Shown: positions 16,310 through 24,762, numbered from the stretch's first letter. The stretch: DNA of 37,831 nt from Treponema sp. (GCA_024696155.1 JAILHD010000001.1:1-37831); one strand, 5' to 3'. Notes: generated by a model not told the origin, from the letters alone. Numbers and translations: made by a program.

Positions 16310-16922
16310 TATGTGCCTCCAGATTTTCGTAAGAATCAAATTTACGTTTTACAAACTTAATAAACACAAGTATTAATGCAAAAAGCATAAGAATACCTGG
16401 AATAGAAGCTAAGAATGCAAAAAAGCCTGCTGTTTCGTGCTGGAATAAGATTTTTTCATAAACCAGGTGATTCTGACCGTAAAAAGTAAAAGTACCAAAA
16501 AGGCAGACATCTCGTATTAAGAAAAATACAAGACCAATAAAACAAAAAGTAAGAATGTGAATTGTATTTGATTTAAGTCTTACGGCCAAAGGTAAATCTT
16601 CATTTTTAGAAAGAATATGAATCATAAAAAGAGAAAGTGGCGGAATATAAAACAAAATGTTCATTACAAGTGCTACTTCTGTCTGAAAAATCACAAAAAT
16701 CTGGCGGAAAATAATTGTAAAAGTAATTAAAAACATCATCAAAAGAAAGGTTTTTACTTCTTTTAAGCCAAGTTTTGAAGTAAGAGAATTAAAAAGTGTT
16801 CCAAAAATTGTAAGCAAAACCAGTTCAAGACAGATTGAAAATCCATATACAAAGCGGCCTGGTGTTGGAATCAATATTGAAAGAAAAGACAGAAGATATA
16901 AATAGCTGGAATATTTTTTCAT
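16296..16922 (-). CDS. rnfE: RnfE-like membrane subunit lacking the conserved cysteines
   Basis: A 208-aa polytopic protein. The position after rnfG and the FLIRDVCLFGTFTFYG segment, which matches the family REIIGNGTLFDG segment, support RnfE. The N-terminal cluster motif (LLGLCPLLAVT in the family) reads LLSFLSILIP, without Cys. The second (IPLIVTNCIVVG) reads IPPLSLFMIHIL, also without Cys. With RnfA this removes all four ligands of the shared membrane 2Fe-2S cluster. GAGG lies 7-8 nt before the ATG. The C-terminus overlaps the rnfA start. Confidence 0.72.
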   Translation of the reverse strand: MKKYSSYLYLLSFLSILIPTPGRFVYGFSICLELVLLTIFGTLFNSLTSKLGLKEVKTFLLMMFLITFTIIFRQIFVIFQTEVALVMNILFYIPPLSLFMIHILSKNEDLPLAVRLKSNTIHILTFCFIGLVFFLIRDVCLFGTFTFYGQNHLVYEKILFQHETAGFFAFLASIPGILMLFALILVFIKFVKRKFDSYENLEAHNALS

Positions 16923-16933
16923 GCCCTTACCTC

Positions 16934-17407
16934 TTATTTTTTTGAATTAAGTTTTAGAATATCTACGACGCGGTTTTTCCAGTAATCAATTCGCTGACTG
17001 TTATTAATCATTCGGATTTGCTCCGCAAATCTTCCGTGATAGTTTGAAACGCCAGCAAATTCAACTTCGTAATCAGAAGAAACTAAAAATACTGCTGGAA
17101 TCGGGCCATAAAAAGTTTGAACTCTAAGAAGAACAGCCTTATAAAGTTCTCCATTTTTTCGGTTTCTTGCTTCGTAGCAGGCAACATTCATAGAAAATGG
17201 ATTATCAAGTCTTACATAGTTTTCCAAATTCCAGCTGTTTGGTTCATGTTCTTCCAAAACTGTTTCTACCAGCTGACGAAGATTCACCTGCCATGATTTT
17301 TTTGAAATTACGACAGTATAAATTGTAAGAAAGAAGAATGCTGCAAAAAAAGCAGTAAGGATTCCGTATTTTATAAAAAAATCTTTGTAAAAATTCTCTT
17401 CACTCAT
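16934..17407 (-). CDS. rnfG: RnfG-like periplasmic subunit, short, no flavinylation motif
   Basis: A 157-aa protein with one N-terminal membrane segment (about 15-33) and a periplasmic FMN_bind-like domain. The recognisable part is the FYGPIPAVFLVSSDYEVEFAGVSNYHGRF block, here quoted in part: FYGPI, then FAGVSNYH, like the family GYGGPI...GxxxxxH. Normal RnfG is about 190-210 aa and ends with a SGATxTS motif whose Thr carries covalent FMN. This protein stops before that point, ending WKNRVVDILKLN. The next gene starts 11 nt later, so there is no room for a frameshifted tail. It should therefore not be flavinylated. AGGCGG serves as ribosome-binding site. Confidence 0.72.
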   Translation of the reverse strand: MSEENFYKDFFIKYGILTAFFAAFFFLTIYTVVISKKSWQVNLRQLVETVLEEHEPNSWNLENYVRLDNPFSMNVACYEARNRKNGELYKAVLLRVQTFYGPIPAVFLVSSDYEVEFAGVSNYHGRFAEQIRMINNSQRIDYWKNRVVDILKLNSKK

Positions 17408-17425
17408 AAAAATCTACCGCCTGCA

Positions 17426-18478
17426 CTAAATTGAAAAAATCCTGGTTTTTAATTTCTTTTCTACCCGTGTATCTTCCAGTGAACGTAAAAGAAGATTAAA
17501 TACATTACAAATCAAAACTGTATATGCCATTCCAATTGGAGATGTTCCAGGTCCGCTTACCAGGAATGCAATAAGACCTGCTAAGAGGCCAAAAAGAACT
17601 TTTGCATTTTTTGTAACGGGTACAGTTCCTTGGAATTGAAGTATAAAAGCAGATGCAAAAAGTGTTCCGCTGGAAAGTATTGCTAAAATTATATCGCCAG
17701 TATTGAAAATGCCCCCATAAACAAATGGTCCAAAAAGGCGTACAAGCAATGCATAAGTAGTAACAAAGATGATAGGAATGATTTCCAGCATGTTATTGTC
17801 GCAAAATAAAACTATTGTTGCGAATATATTCAGAATATTGAATCTGAAGGCTGGAATTGTAGAATTTGTATCCCACAAAAGTGAAATCAATCCTTCTGGA
17901 ATTGTTACACGGAATGGAAACAGTATGTATGTATTCAAAAAATTTGTAATTGAACTGTCAAAACTGAAGACTGGAAAAGCGCCCTGCGTAATCAGCGAAA
18001 CAGAAGGATTTTTAGATATAATTAAATCCTGAGTGACTAAAAACTGAGGAAAGTAATTTTTGCCTACAAAATATGCAATTACAATTGCAAGTGCAGAAGG
18101 TGTAAGCCAGTTATTGCTGTGACGAATAAATATTTTGAACAAAAGAAGAATCGTAAAAGCCGTAAAAAATGCTGTATGCAGCGGATAAGCTGCCGGAAGA
18201 AAGAATCCGATAAAAATTCCCTGAATAATCAGTTCATAATTTTTATAAAAAGGCTCTTTTGTAAGAATAAAATATACAATTGAAGCTATAAGGCCGCCCA
18301 AAAAAGATGCTGTAATTACAAAAACCGAATTAAAGCTTTTAGTGCAGATTAGCGCAATAAACTGAATCAAAAGTAAAATTAAAAACTTATATGTAATTGC
18401 GGTCATTGAATCGCAAAGGTAATAGAACGGATTTAATTCACTTTTTATAACGTCTTTATTTTTATTTATATTAAACAT
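17426..18478 (-). CDS. rnfD: RnfD-like membrane subunit without FMN-acceptor Thr
   Basis: A 350-aa polytopic protein with the RnfD/NqrB pattern: SELNPFYYLCDSM start, NNWLTPSALAIVIAYF (family NPFNPAMIGY), and a late TLFASAFIL...KVLFGLLAGLIAFLV...MAYTVLICN region. The family FMN site (SGAT or SQATPL, with Thr modified by ApbE) falls near residues 164-170, which read TQGAFPV: Phe168 replaces the acceptor Thr. The TDPVTAP motif is also altered (QFQGTVPVT). About nine to ten membrane segments remain. It overlaps rnfC by 8 nt (ATGTTTAA) and precedes rnfG by 18 nt. Confidence 0.8.
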   Translation of the reverse strand: MFNINKNKDVIKSELNPFYYLCDSMTAITYKFLILLLIQFIALICTKSFNSVFVITASFLGGLIASIVYFILTKEPFYKNYELIIQGIFIGFFLPAAYPLHTAFFTAFTILLLFKIFIRHSNNWLTPSALAIVIAYFVGKNYFPQFLVTQDLIISKNPSVSLITQGAFPVFSFDSSITNFLNTYILFPFRVTIPEGLISLLWDTNSTIPAFRFNILNIFATIVLFCDNNMLEIIPIIFVTTYALLVRLFGPFVYGGIFNTGDIILAILSSGTLFASAFILQFQGTVPVTKNAKVLFGLLAGLIAFLVSGPGTSPIGMAYTVLICNVFNLLLRSLEDTRVEKKLKTRIFSI

Positions 18479-19802
18479 TGTATTTTTCCCTTAGCATATT
18501 TACAATTTGTGTAAGCGGTAGTCTTGAAGGACATACCATATTACAGCTTCCACAATCAACACATTTTGAAATCATTTCTTTTAAGAATTTTTCTGTATTT
18601 TCATATGCTGAATTTTCATTCAGGCTGTAGTTATTAAAATTAATAACGTGATTGTATACTACGTCTGGGAAAACATTTGCATTACAGATTGCACGACAGT
18701 TTCCACAGTTAATGCAGTCATAGATTCTTTTATCAATGCTGTCTTTATGAGAAACAACTTCAATTGATTTAACGTAGCGGGTAATCGGCATATCAAGGGT
18801 GCTTGCAGTTGTTCCTCTAAGGCTTCCGTTAATGATAATCATCTTAGGCTTTTTGATTACCCCACCCATCTGAGAAATTACTTCTCTAATAGATGTACCA
18901 AGCTTTATGTTCAAAAAGCTTGAAGATTTTAAGCAGTTTCCGGAAATATGAACCAGTCTGTTAATAGACGGAATGTTTTTAGCAACACATTTATAAACCT
19001 CGTACAACGTAGAAGAATCAATAAACAAGTCCTTTTTTGCAAGCGGAATTTCTTCCGTTTTATTGTCCTTTTTCTTATTTTTGGGTTCCTTATTAAATGC
19101 AGCAATTATTTTTTCTTTAAGCCCAATCGGATATTCGTTACTGTTTACTTCCAGAAAATATGTTGATTCTGTTGTGTAGTTATCAAAAAGTGATTTTGGA
19201 GTAAGTTTTGGATTATATACAAAAATAATTTTTTCTCGTCCAAGAGCCTTTAGAATATATCCGCAGGACTTCATCAAACGTTCAAAATAGAACTTTGTAA
19301 GCAGTCTGTCTGTAATGCAGGATGGATCTTCATCAAATAGACGAACAACCAGATACTGACCTGCGAATTCTCTTATCTGTTTTGCAAGATTACATGTTTT
19401 TTTAATATTAAAAGTGTTTACAACTCCACTTTCATAAATATGTGTAGAAATCTGTTCTGCTGTAAGTGTAGAAACTGGGCGCGAAGGAATCTGCTTTCCT
19501 AAAAAATCAAAACTTCCTTTTAATGTAATTTTTACAGCTTTTTCTGTTCTGCCGTTAGGACACTGGCATTCAACAATGTCTTCTACAATGCCAGGAATTG
19601 ATGTATGAATATTAATTCTGTCTGGATCAGCAGAAGTAGCAATTACCTGACCTTCGCGAACCTGTTCTCCAATGTGAACCAGCGGATTACAAACATTATT
19701 GTATTCCTGACACAACGGAATTGTAACATAGCGGGGCAAAAAAGCATTCTGAGAGCATGTATAATTTTTTAATTCATCAACTTTTTCTGCAAAAAGAATC
19801 AT
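18471..19802 (-). CDS. rnfC: RnfC-like subunit, Fe-S motifs kept, FMN/NADH site lost
   Basis: A 443-aa cytoplasmic subunit. It keeps the N-terminal barrel-sandwich domain (VHIGEQVREGQVIA, SIPGIVEDI) and both C-terminal 4Fe-4S motifs: Cys363, 366, 369, 373 (CINCGNCRAIC) and Cys414, 417, 420, 424 (CVDCGSCNMVCP). In standard RnfC the middle has GxGGAGFPT and INGAECEP motifs that hold FMN and NADH. Here these read SGVVNTFNIKKT (125-136) and VVRLFDEDPSC (152-162), and the GGPMMG motif reads NGSLRG. The protein aligns along its full length, so this is replacement, not truncation. NADH oxidation or NAD reduction by the known mechanism seems unlikely. It overlaps the upstream gene by 4 nt. Confidence 0.85.
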   Translation of the reverse strand: MILFAEKVDELKNYTCSQNAFLPRYVTIPLCQEYNNVCNPLVHIGEQVREGQVIATSADPDRINIHTSIPGIVEDIVECQCPNGRTEKAVKITLKGSFDFLGKQIPSRPVSTLTAEQISTHIYESGVVNTFNIKKTCNLAKQIREFAGQYLVVRLFDEDPSCITDRLLTKFYFERLMKSCGYILKALGREKIIFVYNPKLTPKSLFDNYTTESTYFLEVNSNEYPIGLKEKIIAAFNKEPKNKKKDNKTEEIPLAKKDLFIDSSTLYEVYKCVAKNIPSINRLVHISGNCLKSSSFLNIKLGTSIREVISQMGGVIKKPKMIIINGSLRGTTASTLDMPITRYVKSIEVVSHKDSIDKRIYDCINCGNCRAICNANVFPDVVYNHVINFNNYSLNENSAYENTEKFLKEMISKCVDCGSCNMVCPSRLPLTQIVNMLREKYNV

Positions 19803-21199
19803 TTACGGTTTCCTCTGCCACTTTTTTTAATAATACTGGAAATGTAAATAAATAGTAATATAAAAAAGCATATTAAGAGCATTATTATACTTAAAGTATT
19901 CATAGAATATGAATTAACTGAAACATAACCAAAGTTAGAATCTTTACCTTCGCTTTTTAAAATGCGTTCAACAGAGTTTCCATTAAGATTGTCTATCTGA
20001 TTAAATGAGTCTGTACAGAAGGCTTCATTAAAGATAAAACTTCTGGTTTTAGCATGGATTTTTTCGCCTTCAGCTTCAAAATAAGGGAATTCAACTTTTT
20101 GCGAAAGTTTTATGGCAGAAGAATCTGTCTGTTCGTTTGAATTAAGAGAAACATATGGTGCTGTCTGAACCTTCCAGTCCCATTTGTAATACTGATCAAA
20201 CTGTGGCAATTCTGAACTTTGAATACCAGATTTACCTGGAAGTGTGATTTTTGAAAGTTTAGAGCCCGCAGAAGTTCTGGTTGTAATCACACTAATCATA
20301 AGAAAAATGAATACAATCAGTACAGAGATTGGAAGAATTAAAAAAGATTTATAAGAAAAATAATCAATTTTCTTAGCAGGAAGAATAAAAACACTCTGAA
20401 ACTGAAGCTTACTTAATCTTATTCGTTCAATTTCGCTGTAGATGCAGAGTGAAGAAAATGTTCCGCCAACAAAAAAAATAAACAAAACTGCGGTAATAAT
20501 TGAAGAACTGATGATATTTAGTAAAACTATTACTGTAAGAAGAATAAAAATCCGGCTCTGGCGTACAAGTTCAAAAACGCCTTCCCTTTTCCATAAGTTT
20601 GACATAGCAAGGAAGAAAAGAAGAATCAAAATAAGGCTTGCAGCAACTGGGTAAAAAGGATTGCAGAGCGCAAAAACAACCGAATAAAAGGCTCCTACTG
20701 CATAAACAATCTTGTTTTTTGAAAAATATAAAAGAATTGCAGAAAAAATTAATACAAAAAGCGGAATTAAAAACGGATAAGAAGCATTTGAATCTATTCC
20801 GCAGTTGATTTTCTGCTGATTTAAGCTTGCAGCTGTCTTTTCAAGCTGAGATTTATAGTTGTGGGGTGCATAATAAAGCTTATAATCCTGCGATTTATCA
20901 AAAAAGAATGCACGGCGTTTTGATAAGTAACTGTCTTTGGAAGAAAGTCTTAAAAGCGAAAGTTCTGGAGAATTTTCTTTAAGATTAAGAGGAATTTTCT
21001 GATTAAAATAACTTGCGTAATCTTCTACCCCGTTTTCATCAAGTGCTTTTGTAATAATGTCTTCAGGAGTGGATGCAGAAACGTATAGAACGCTGTATTT
21101 TTTCCAGAGTCTTCCCTGTGGGACTGATCTGAAGGTAAAAATCACAAGTAGAGAAAGAATAGAAGCTATGGTGTAAATTATTTTCAAACTTGTTTTCAT
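19799..21199 (-). CDS. Uncharacterised polytopic membrane protein heading the rnf cluster
   Basis: I do not recognise a named family. The 466-aa protein has one N-terminal membrane segment (about 7-24), an extracytoplasmic part of roughly 120 residues rich in Ser and Tyr, a block of about six or seven membrane segments (145-310), a second extracytoplasmic part of about 120 residues (310-430), and a last membrane segment (435-458) with a basic tail. No cysteine motif or cofactor site is visible. It is the first gene of the rnf run, and its stop overlaps the rnfC start (ATGA), with AGAGG near its end serving rnfC. Co-translation suggests it works with the Rnf-like complex, perhaps as an extra membrane subunit. 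Confidence 0.7.
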   Translation of the reverse strand: MKTSLKIIYTIASILSLLVIFTFRSVPQGRLWKKYSVLYVSASTPEDIITKALDENGVEDYASYFNQKIPLNLKENSPELSLLRLSSKDSYLSKRRAFFFDKSQDYKLYYAPHNYKSQLEKTAASLNQQKINCGIDSNASYPFLIPLFVLIFSAILLYFSKNKIVYAVGAFYSVVFALCNPFYPVAASLILILLFFLAMSNLWKREGVFELVRQSRIFILLTVIVLLNIISSSIITAVLFIFFVGGTFSSLCIYSEIERIRLSKLQFQSVFILPAKKIDYFSYKSFLILPISVLIVFIFLMISVITTRTSAGSKLSKITLPGKSGIQSSELPQFDQYYKWDWKVQTAPYVSLNSNEQTDSSAIKLSQKVEFPYFEAEGEKIHAKTRSFIFNEAFCTDSFNQIDNLNGNSVERILKSEGKDSNFGYVSVNSYSMNTLSIIMLLICFFILLFIYISSIIKKSGRGNRK

Positions 21200-21222
21200 T
21201 TTTAATTAACTGCCCGCTGTAA

Positions 21223-21726
21223 CTAATCTAAAAGTGAAAAAGCAAGCCCCACAAAGAATCCTAAGATACAGCCGCAAATTACTTCCATTGGTGTATGGCC
21301 CATAACCTCTTTTAGCTGCTTATAAGAAGTTATGATGTTCTTTTCCTGCAGTTCCTGACCAATTTCGTTGATTTTTTTAGCCTGAATACCAGTAGAACGT
21401 CTTACACCAAATGCATCGCGTATTACAACAAAAAAGAATACCAGAGAGAATACAAAAATGTCTGAATCAACTCCGTGGCGGAATCCCAGTGTTACACACA
21501 ATGAAGTTACCAGTGCCGAATGGCTGGAAGGCATTCCACCTGTTTTCCAGATTAAATTTTCAAAAAGACTTGTAAGTGAATGGATTTTTCCATAAATCAG
21601 GCAGATTCCTGTTTTTATAAACTGAGCGATAAGCCAGCTGAAAATACATGCAAGCCACACAGGATTATTAAAAAAATTCATTATTTGTTCTGTTAACGTC
21701 GGTAAAACAGTAATATTTTCAGTCAT
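21223..21726 (-). CDS. DivPAP2-family membrane protein
   Basis: A 167-aa membrane protein of the divergent PAP2 (DUF212) family. It shows the family blocks GGMPSSHSALV, RDAFGVRRSTGIQAKKIN and GHTPMEVICGCILG. The SSHS and GHTP histidines correspond to PAP2 phosphatase motifs, so a lipid-phosphate or polyprenyl-phosphate phosphatase is possible, but activity is not established for this family. The ATG at 21726 is used; a GTG at 21747 is in frame. Neither has a clear ribosome-binding site. The gene lies 23 bp upstream of the rnf cluster on the same strand and may share its transcript. Confidence 0.85.
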   Translation of the reverse strand: MTENITVLPTLTEQIMNFFNNPVWLACIFSWLIAQFIKTGICLIYGKIHSLTSLFENLIWKTGGMPSSHSALVTSLCVTLGFRHGVDSDIFVFSLVFFFVVIRDAFGVRRSTGIQAKKINEIGQELQEKNIITSYKQLKEVMGHTPMEVICGCILGFFVGLAFSLLD

Positions 21727-21805
21727 AGTATTGTTCAATATTAACACGAGAATGCAAAATTTACTACAGTAATTTTGAAAAATTATAAAAAGCCTTTTTT
21801 AAACT

Positions 21806-22975
21806 TTATGCCAAAAGTTCTGCGGCAAGTGCCTCCAGCTGTTTTTCAGTCTCTGCTGTAACAGCTGTTTTTATACTTACTTTTGTCTGCGCAAAGGTAA
21901 TATTTTTTGAATTTTCAAAAAGTGCCGCCATTCCCTTTGCTGCAGCCGGAGCCCATGTTCCGTTTTCTACAAAGGCGATTGTACGGTTCTGGTAATCGCG
22001 GGCAGTAAGATGGTCAATAAATTCCCGCATTTTTGGGAAAACACCGCCATTATAAGTGGTTGTTGCAAGAACAAGCTTTCCGTAACGGAACGCATCCTCC
22101 ACACATTCATAAATATCTTCGCGCGCAAGGTCATTCAAAGCAACCTTCGGGCAGCCTTTAGCTTTCAACAGTTCTGCAAGCTTTTCTGCTGCAATTTTAG
22201 TATTTCCATAAACAGAAGTATAACAAATTGCAACGCCTTCAGTTTCAACGCCGTAGCTTGACCATGTATTATATGTGTCCAGATAGTACTGAATGTTTTC
22301 GTTCAAAACAGGCCCGTGTAAAGAACAGATAATCTTAATATCAAGAGCTCCTGCCTTTTTTAGTACAGCCTGAACCTGAGCTCCAAACTTACCTACAATT
22401 CCAAAATAATATCTGCGAGCCTCGCAAGCCCAGCCTTCCGGATCTTCTACGTCGTTTGCACCAAACTTACCAAAAGCATCTGCTGCAAACAAAACTTTGT
22501 CAGCCTCGTCATAGCTCATTAAAACTTCAGGCCAGTGAACATTTGGAGCTGCAATAAAGTTCAAAACATGCTTTCCAAGATTAAGATTAAAGCCTTCTGC
22601 TGCTACAACCTGACGCTCTGAAAAATCAGTTCCAAAGTAATTTTTCATCATTACAAAGGCCATTTTAGAAGAAACTATTTTTGCTTCTGGATATGCCTCT
22701 GCAAATTTTTTAATATTTGCAGAATGATCCATTTCCATGTGATGAACAACAAGATAGTCAGGCTTGCGGTCACCTGCTGCTTTGAGCTCGTTTTTAATAT
22801 TATTAAGCCATTCTTCGCCAAAATTCTGATCAACAGAATCAATTACGGCAATCTTTTCGTCAAGAATTAAGTATGAGTTATAAGCCATTCCGTTTGGAAC
22901 TTCAAACTGGCCTTCAAAAAGATCGATTTTGTGGTCATTTACACCAATATATTTAATAGAATCTGTAATTTTCAT
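21806..22975 (-). CDS. fprA: FprA-family flavodiiron protein (O2/NO reductase)
   Basis: A 389-aa A-type flavoprotein with an N-terminal metallo-beta-lactamase-like diiron domain and a C-terminal flavodoxin domain. Diiron ligands are all visible: His79, Glu81, Asp83, His84 (HHMEMDHS), His147, Asp166 and a late His in SLHGPV. The FMN loop is YTSVYGNT near residue 254. Such proteins reduce O2 to water or NO to N2O with electrons from rubredoxin or a reductase, protecting anaerobes. A strong GGAGG site is 7 nt before the ATG. A cytoplasmic location is expected. There is no rubredoxin gene in the window. Confidence 0.95.
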   Translation of the reverse strand: MKITDSIKYIGVNDHKIDLFEGQFEVPNGMAYNSYLILDEKIAVIDSVDQNFGEEWLNNIKNELKAAGDRKPDYLVVHHMEMDHSANIKKFAEAYPEAKIVSSKMAFVMMKNYFGTDFSERQVVAAEGFNLNLGKHVLNFIAAPNVHWPEVLMSYDEADKVLFAADAFGKFGANDVEDPEGWACEARRYYFGIVGKFGAQVQAVLKKAGALDIKIICSLHGPVLNENIQYYLDTYNTWSSYGVETEGVAICYTSVYGNTKIAAEKLAELLKAKGCPKVALNDLAREDIYECVEDAFRYGKLVLATTTYNGGVFPKMREFIDHLTARDYQNRTIAFVENGTWAPAAAKGMAALFENSKNITFAQTKVSIKTAVTAETEKQLEALAAELLA

Positions 22976-23020
22976 TATTTCCTCCCATTTTTCATTACAT
23001 TAGCATATCTGTTTGTTTTT

Positions 23021-23791
23021 TTATAGCGAAAATTTAAGTAATTTGCCGTCTTTTGGATTTATAAATTCCAGTGCTGTAGCAGAAAATTGCAGCTGTTCTG
23101 AGGTTCCAAGAGTGTTTTTGTTGTATATCGGGTCATTTATAATCGGAAGCCCTGCCCAGGCTAAGTGACAGCGTACCTGATGGCGAAAGCCCTGAGAGAT
23201 TCTGCATACAACATTTACGCTTTCACCGCAGCTTTCAAGCATTACAAGCTCAGTTTTGTAAAGTTTAAGTTTTCCAACCTTTTTTAATGCCGCCATTCCT
23301 GAATCTTTTGTTACAGGACGAACTTCTTTTCCACCTTTTCCAAACGCTCTGAAGTATGATTCAATTTTTAAAGAATGAAAAATCGCCTTCGGCGCCGGGG
23401 GATTATGCATCCAGTCACTTACAGACGGGCATTCAATTGGAAATCCCTCCAGTTCTCTGCAATTATTGTTGTCATATTTGCAACCGGCTTTGTAATATTT
23501 TATAAAACGCCCTTCTTCCTGCTCGCAAAGCATATAATCATAAAATTCCTGAGTTGCGGCAATTAATAATAGACCATCAGTGGCAGTGTCCAGCCGGTGT
23601 AAAAGGCCATGTTCTACATTTTTTCTTCCCTGAACTTCTAAAAGTTTTGGAAAAAGTTCTGCCGCCTGGTAAAAGGCATTTTCAGAATCCTCTTCATTTA
23701 AGGGGGCGGAAGCTAAAGCTTTGGGTTTATAAATCACTGCAAAAGGAAGTTCTTCTGTCGGCTCTTTGATAACTTTTATTTTATCTGACAT
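23021..23791 (-). CDS. RluA-family pseudouridine synthase, no S4 domain
   Basis: A 256-aa enzyme that isomerises uridine in RNA. The catalytic Asp is in HRLDTATDGLLL (HRLD at 65-68), and RHQVRCHLAWAGLPIINDPIY is the usual C-terminal block. It lacks an S4 RNA-binding domain. An unusual acidic/aromatic insertion is seen between about residues 105 and 150. The target, rRNA or tRNA, cannot be assigned. It lies 11 bp downstream of another RluA-family gene on the same strand, so the pair is probably co-transcribed. Confidence 0.88.
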   Translation of the reverse strand: MSDKIKVIKEPTEELPFAVIYKPKALASAPLNEEDSENAFYQAAELFPKLLEVQGRKNVEHGLLHRLDTATDGLLLIAATQEFYDYMLCEQEEGRFIKYYKAGCKYDNNNCRELEGFPIECPSVSDWMHNPPAPKAIFHSLKIESYFRAFGKGGKEVRPVTKDSGMAALKKVGKLKLYKTELVMLESCGESVNVVCRISQGFRHQVRCHLAWAGLPIINDPIYNKNTLGTSEQLQFSATALEFINPKDGKLLKFSL

Positions 23792-23802
23792 AAGTTCCTC
23801 CT

Positions 23803-24762
23803 TTATGATTTTGAATATTTTGATTTAAGCTTTTTTTCGACCTCTAAAAATCTACGCGGAGTTTTTGCGCGGAATTCTGTAAGTTTTTGTTCTCCCGGCA
23901 GATGAATCTTAAGCTTGCAGGAATGCAGCATAAGTGTTGCATCTGGGAATTCTGAGTTTTGCTTATTGTAAGTGCCGTCTCCAAGAATCGGGCATCCTAA
24001 AAACTTCATATGTACGCGTATCTGGTGTGTTCGCCCTGTTTTAATTCGTACCCTAATCAAAGAAAAATTACCGTAAGTTGCAATGCAGTGGTAAATTGTG
24101 CGGGCAAATTTTCCTTCGTCTGTGTTTTCTACAGCCTTAAATCGGTGACGGTTTTTAGGATCACGGATAATCTGAGTTCGGATATCTCCGCTTTTTGCAG
24201 GCGGACGACCAGTGCAGATGCAGATATATTCTTTTTGAAGAGTCTTATCTTTAAACTGTTTTTGAAGCCATTCTTCACTGTCGCGGTTTTTTGCAGTTAT
24301 AATAAGTCCGCTTGTTTCCTTATCAAGGCGGTGAACAATTCCAGGACGGCGTCGCTCTAAAATTTCTGCATCGCTTCCCTCTTTTATCTGGGCAATGCTT
24401 TCGCGCCCCCAGTGATACAAAAGTGCATTCACAAGAGTTCCTGTCCAGTTTCCGCATGCCGGATGTGTTACCATTCCCTGTGCTTTATTTACAACAGTCA
24501 CATTCTGATCTTCGTAAACAATATCAAGCGGAATATTTTCAGGATCTATGTTATCTGGAATATTGTCTTCCCACTGAATATCTATCTGGTCATTTGCCTT
24601 TACTTTCTGACTTATTTTTACTTTTTTGCCGTTTATGAGGATTTCTGTAACGCCGCTTTTTAATTTTGAACGGTTCATTCCGTTTGGCAGCGAGGCAATA
24701 AATTTATCTAAACGTTCTGATTTTGTGTAATCTGCGGGAACTTTTGCGCTAAAAAAAGGCAT
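23803..24762 (-). CDS. RluD-type pseudouridine synthase with S4 domain
   Basis: A 319-aa protein with an N-terminal S4 RNA-binding domain (about residues 15-65, ERLDKFIAS...INGKKVK) and an RluA catalytic domain: GIVHRLDKETSGLII with Asp147, and GRTHQIRVHM. The domain order and length match RluD, which modifies helix 69 of 23S rRNA, but RluC-like function is possible. The start overlaps the stop of the upstream gene by one base, and the next gene follows after 11 bp. Confidence 0.9.
   Translation of the reverse strand: MPFFSAKVPADYTKSERLDKFIASLPNGMNRSKLKSGVTEILINGKKVKISQKVKANDQIDIQWEDNIPDNIDPENIPLDIVYEDQNVTVVNKAQGMVTHPACGNWTGTLVNALLYHWGRESIAQIKEGSDAEILERRRPGIVHRLDKETSGLIITAKNRDSEEWLQKQFKDKTLQKEYICICTGRPPAKSGDIRTQIIRDPKNRHRFKAVENTDEGKFARTIYHCIATYGNFSLIRVRIKTGRTHQIRVHMKFLGCPILGDGTYNKQNSEFPDATLMLHSCKLKIHLPGEQKLTEFRAKTPRRFLEVEKKLKSKYSKS

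Noticed and set aside
16296..16339. rnfA starting at the TTG at 16339
   Set aside because: The ATG at 16309 has GGAGG at correct spacing and gives the N-terminus expected of RnfA.
21755..21775. TTACT-AGTAA inverted repeat upstream of the DivPAP2 gene
   Set aside because: Five-bp arms in AT-rich DNA are expected by chance and no matching second site was seen.
24312..24663. Two overlapping plus-strand frames opposite the RluD-type gene
   Set aside because: They are antisense shadows of a well-supported gene, with no ribosome-binding site or family match.
23021..24762. Recent tandem duplication of pseudouridine synthases
   Set aside because: The two proteins differ in domain content and share only family motifs, so they are old paralogues.
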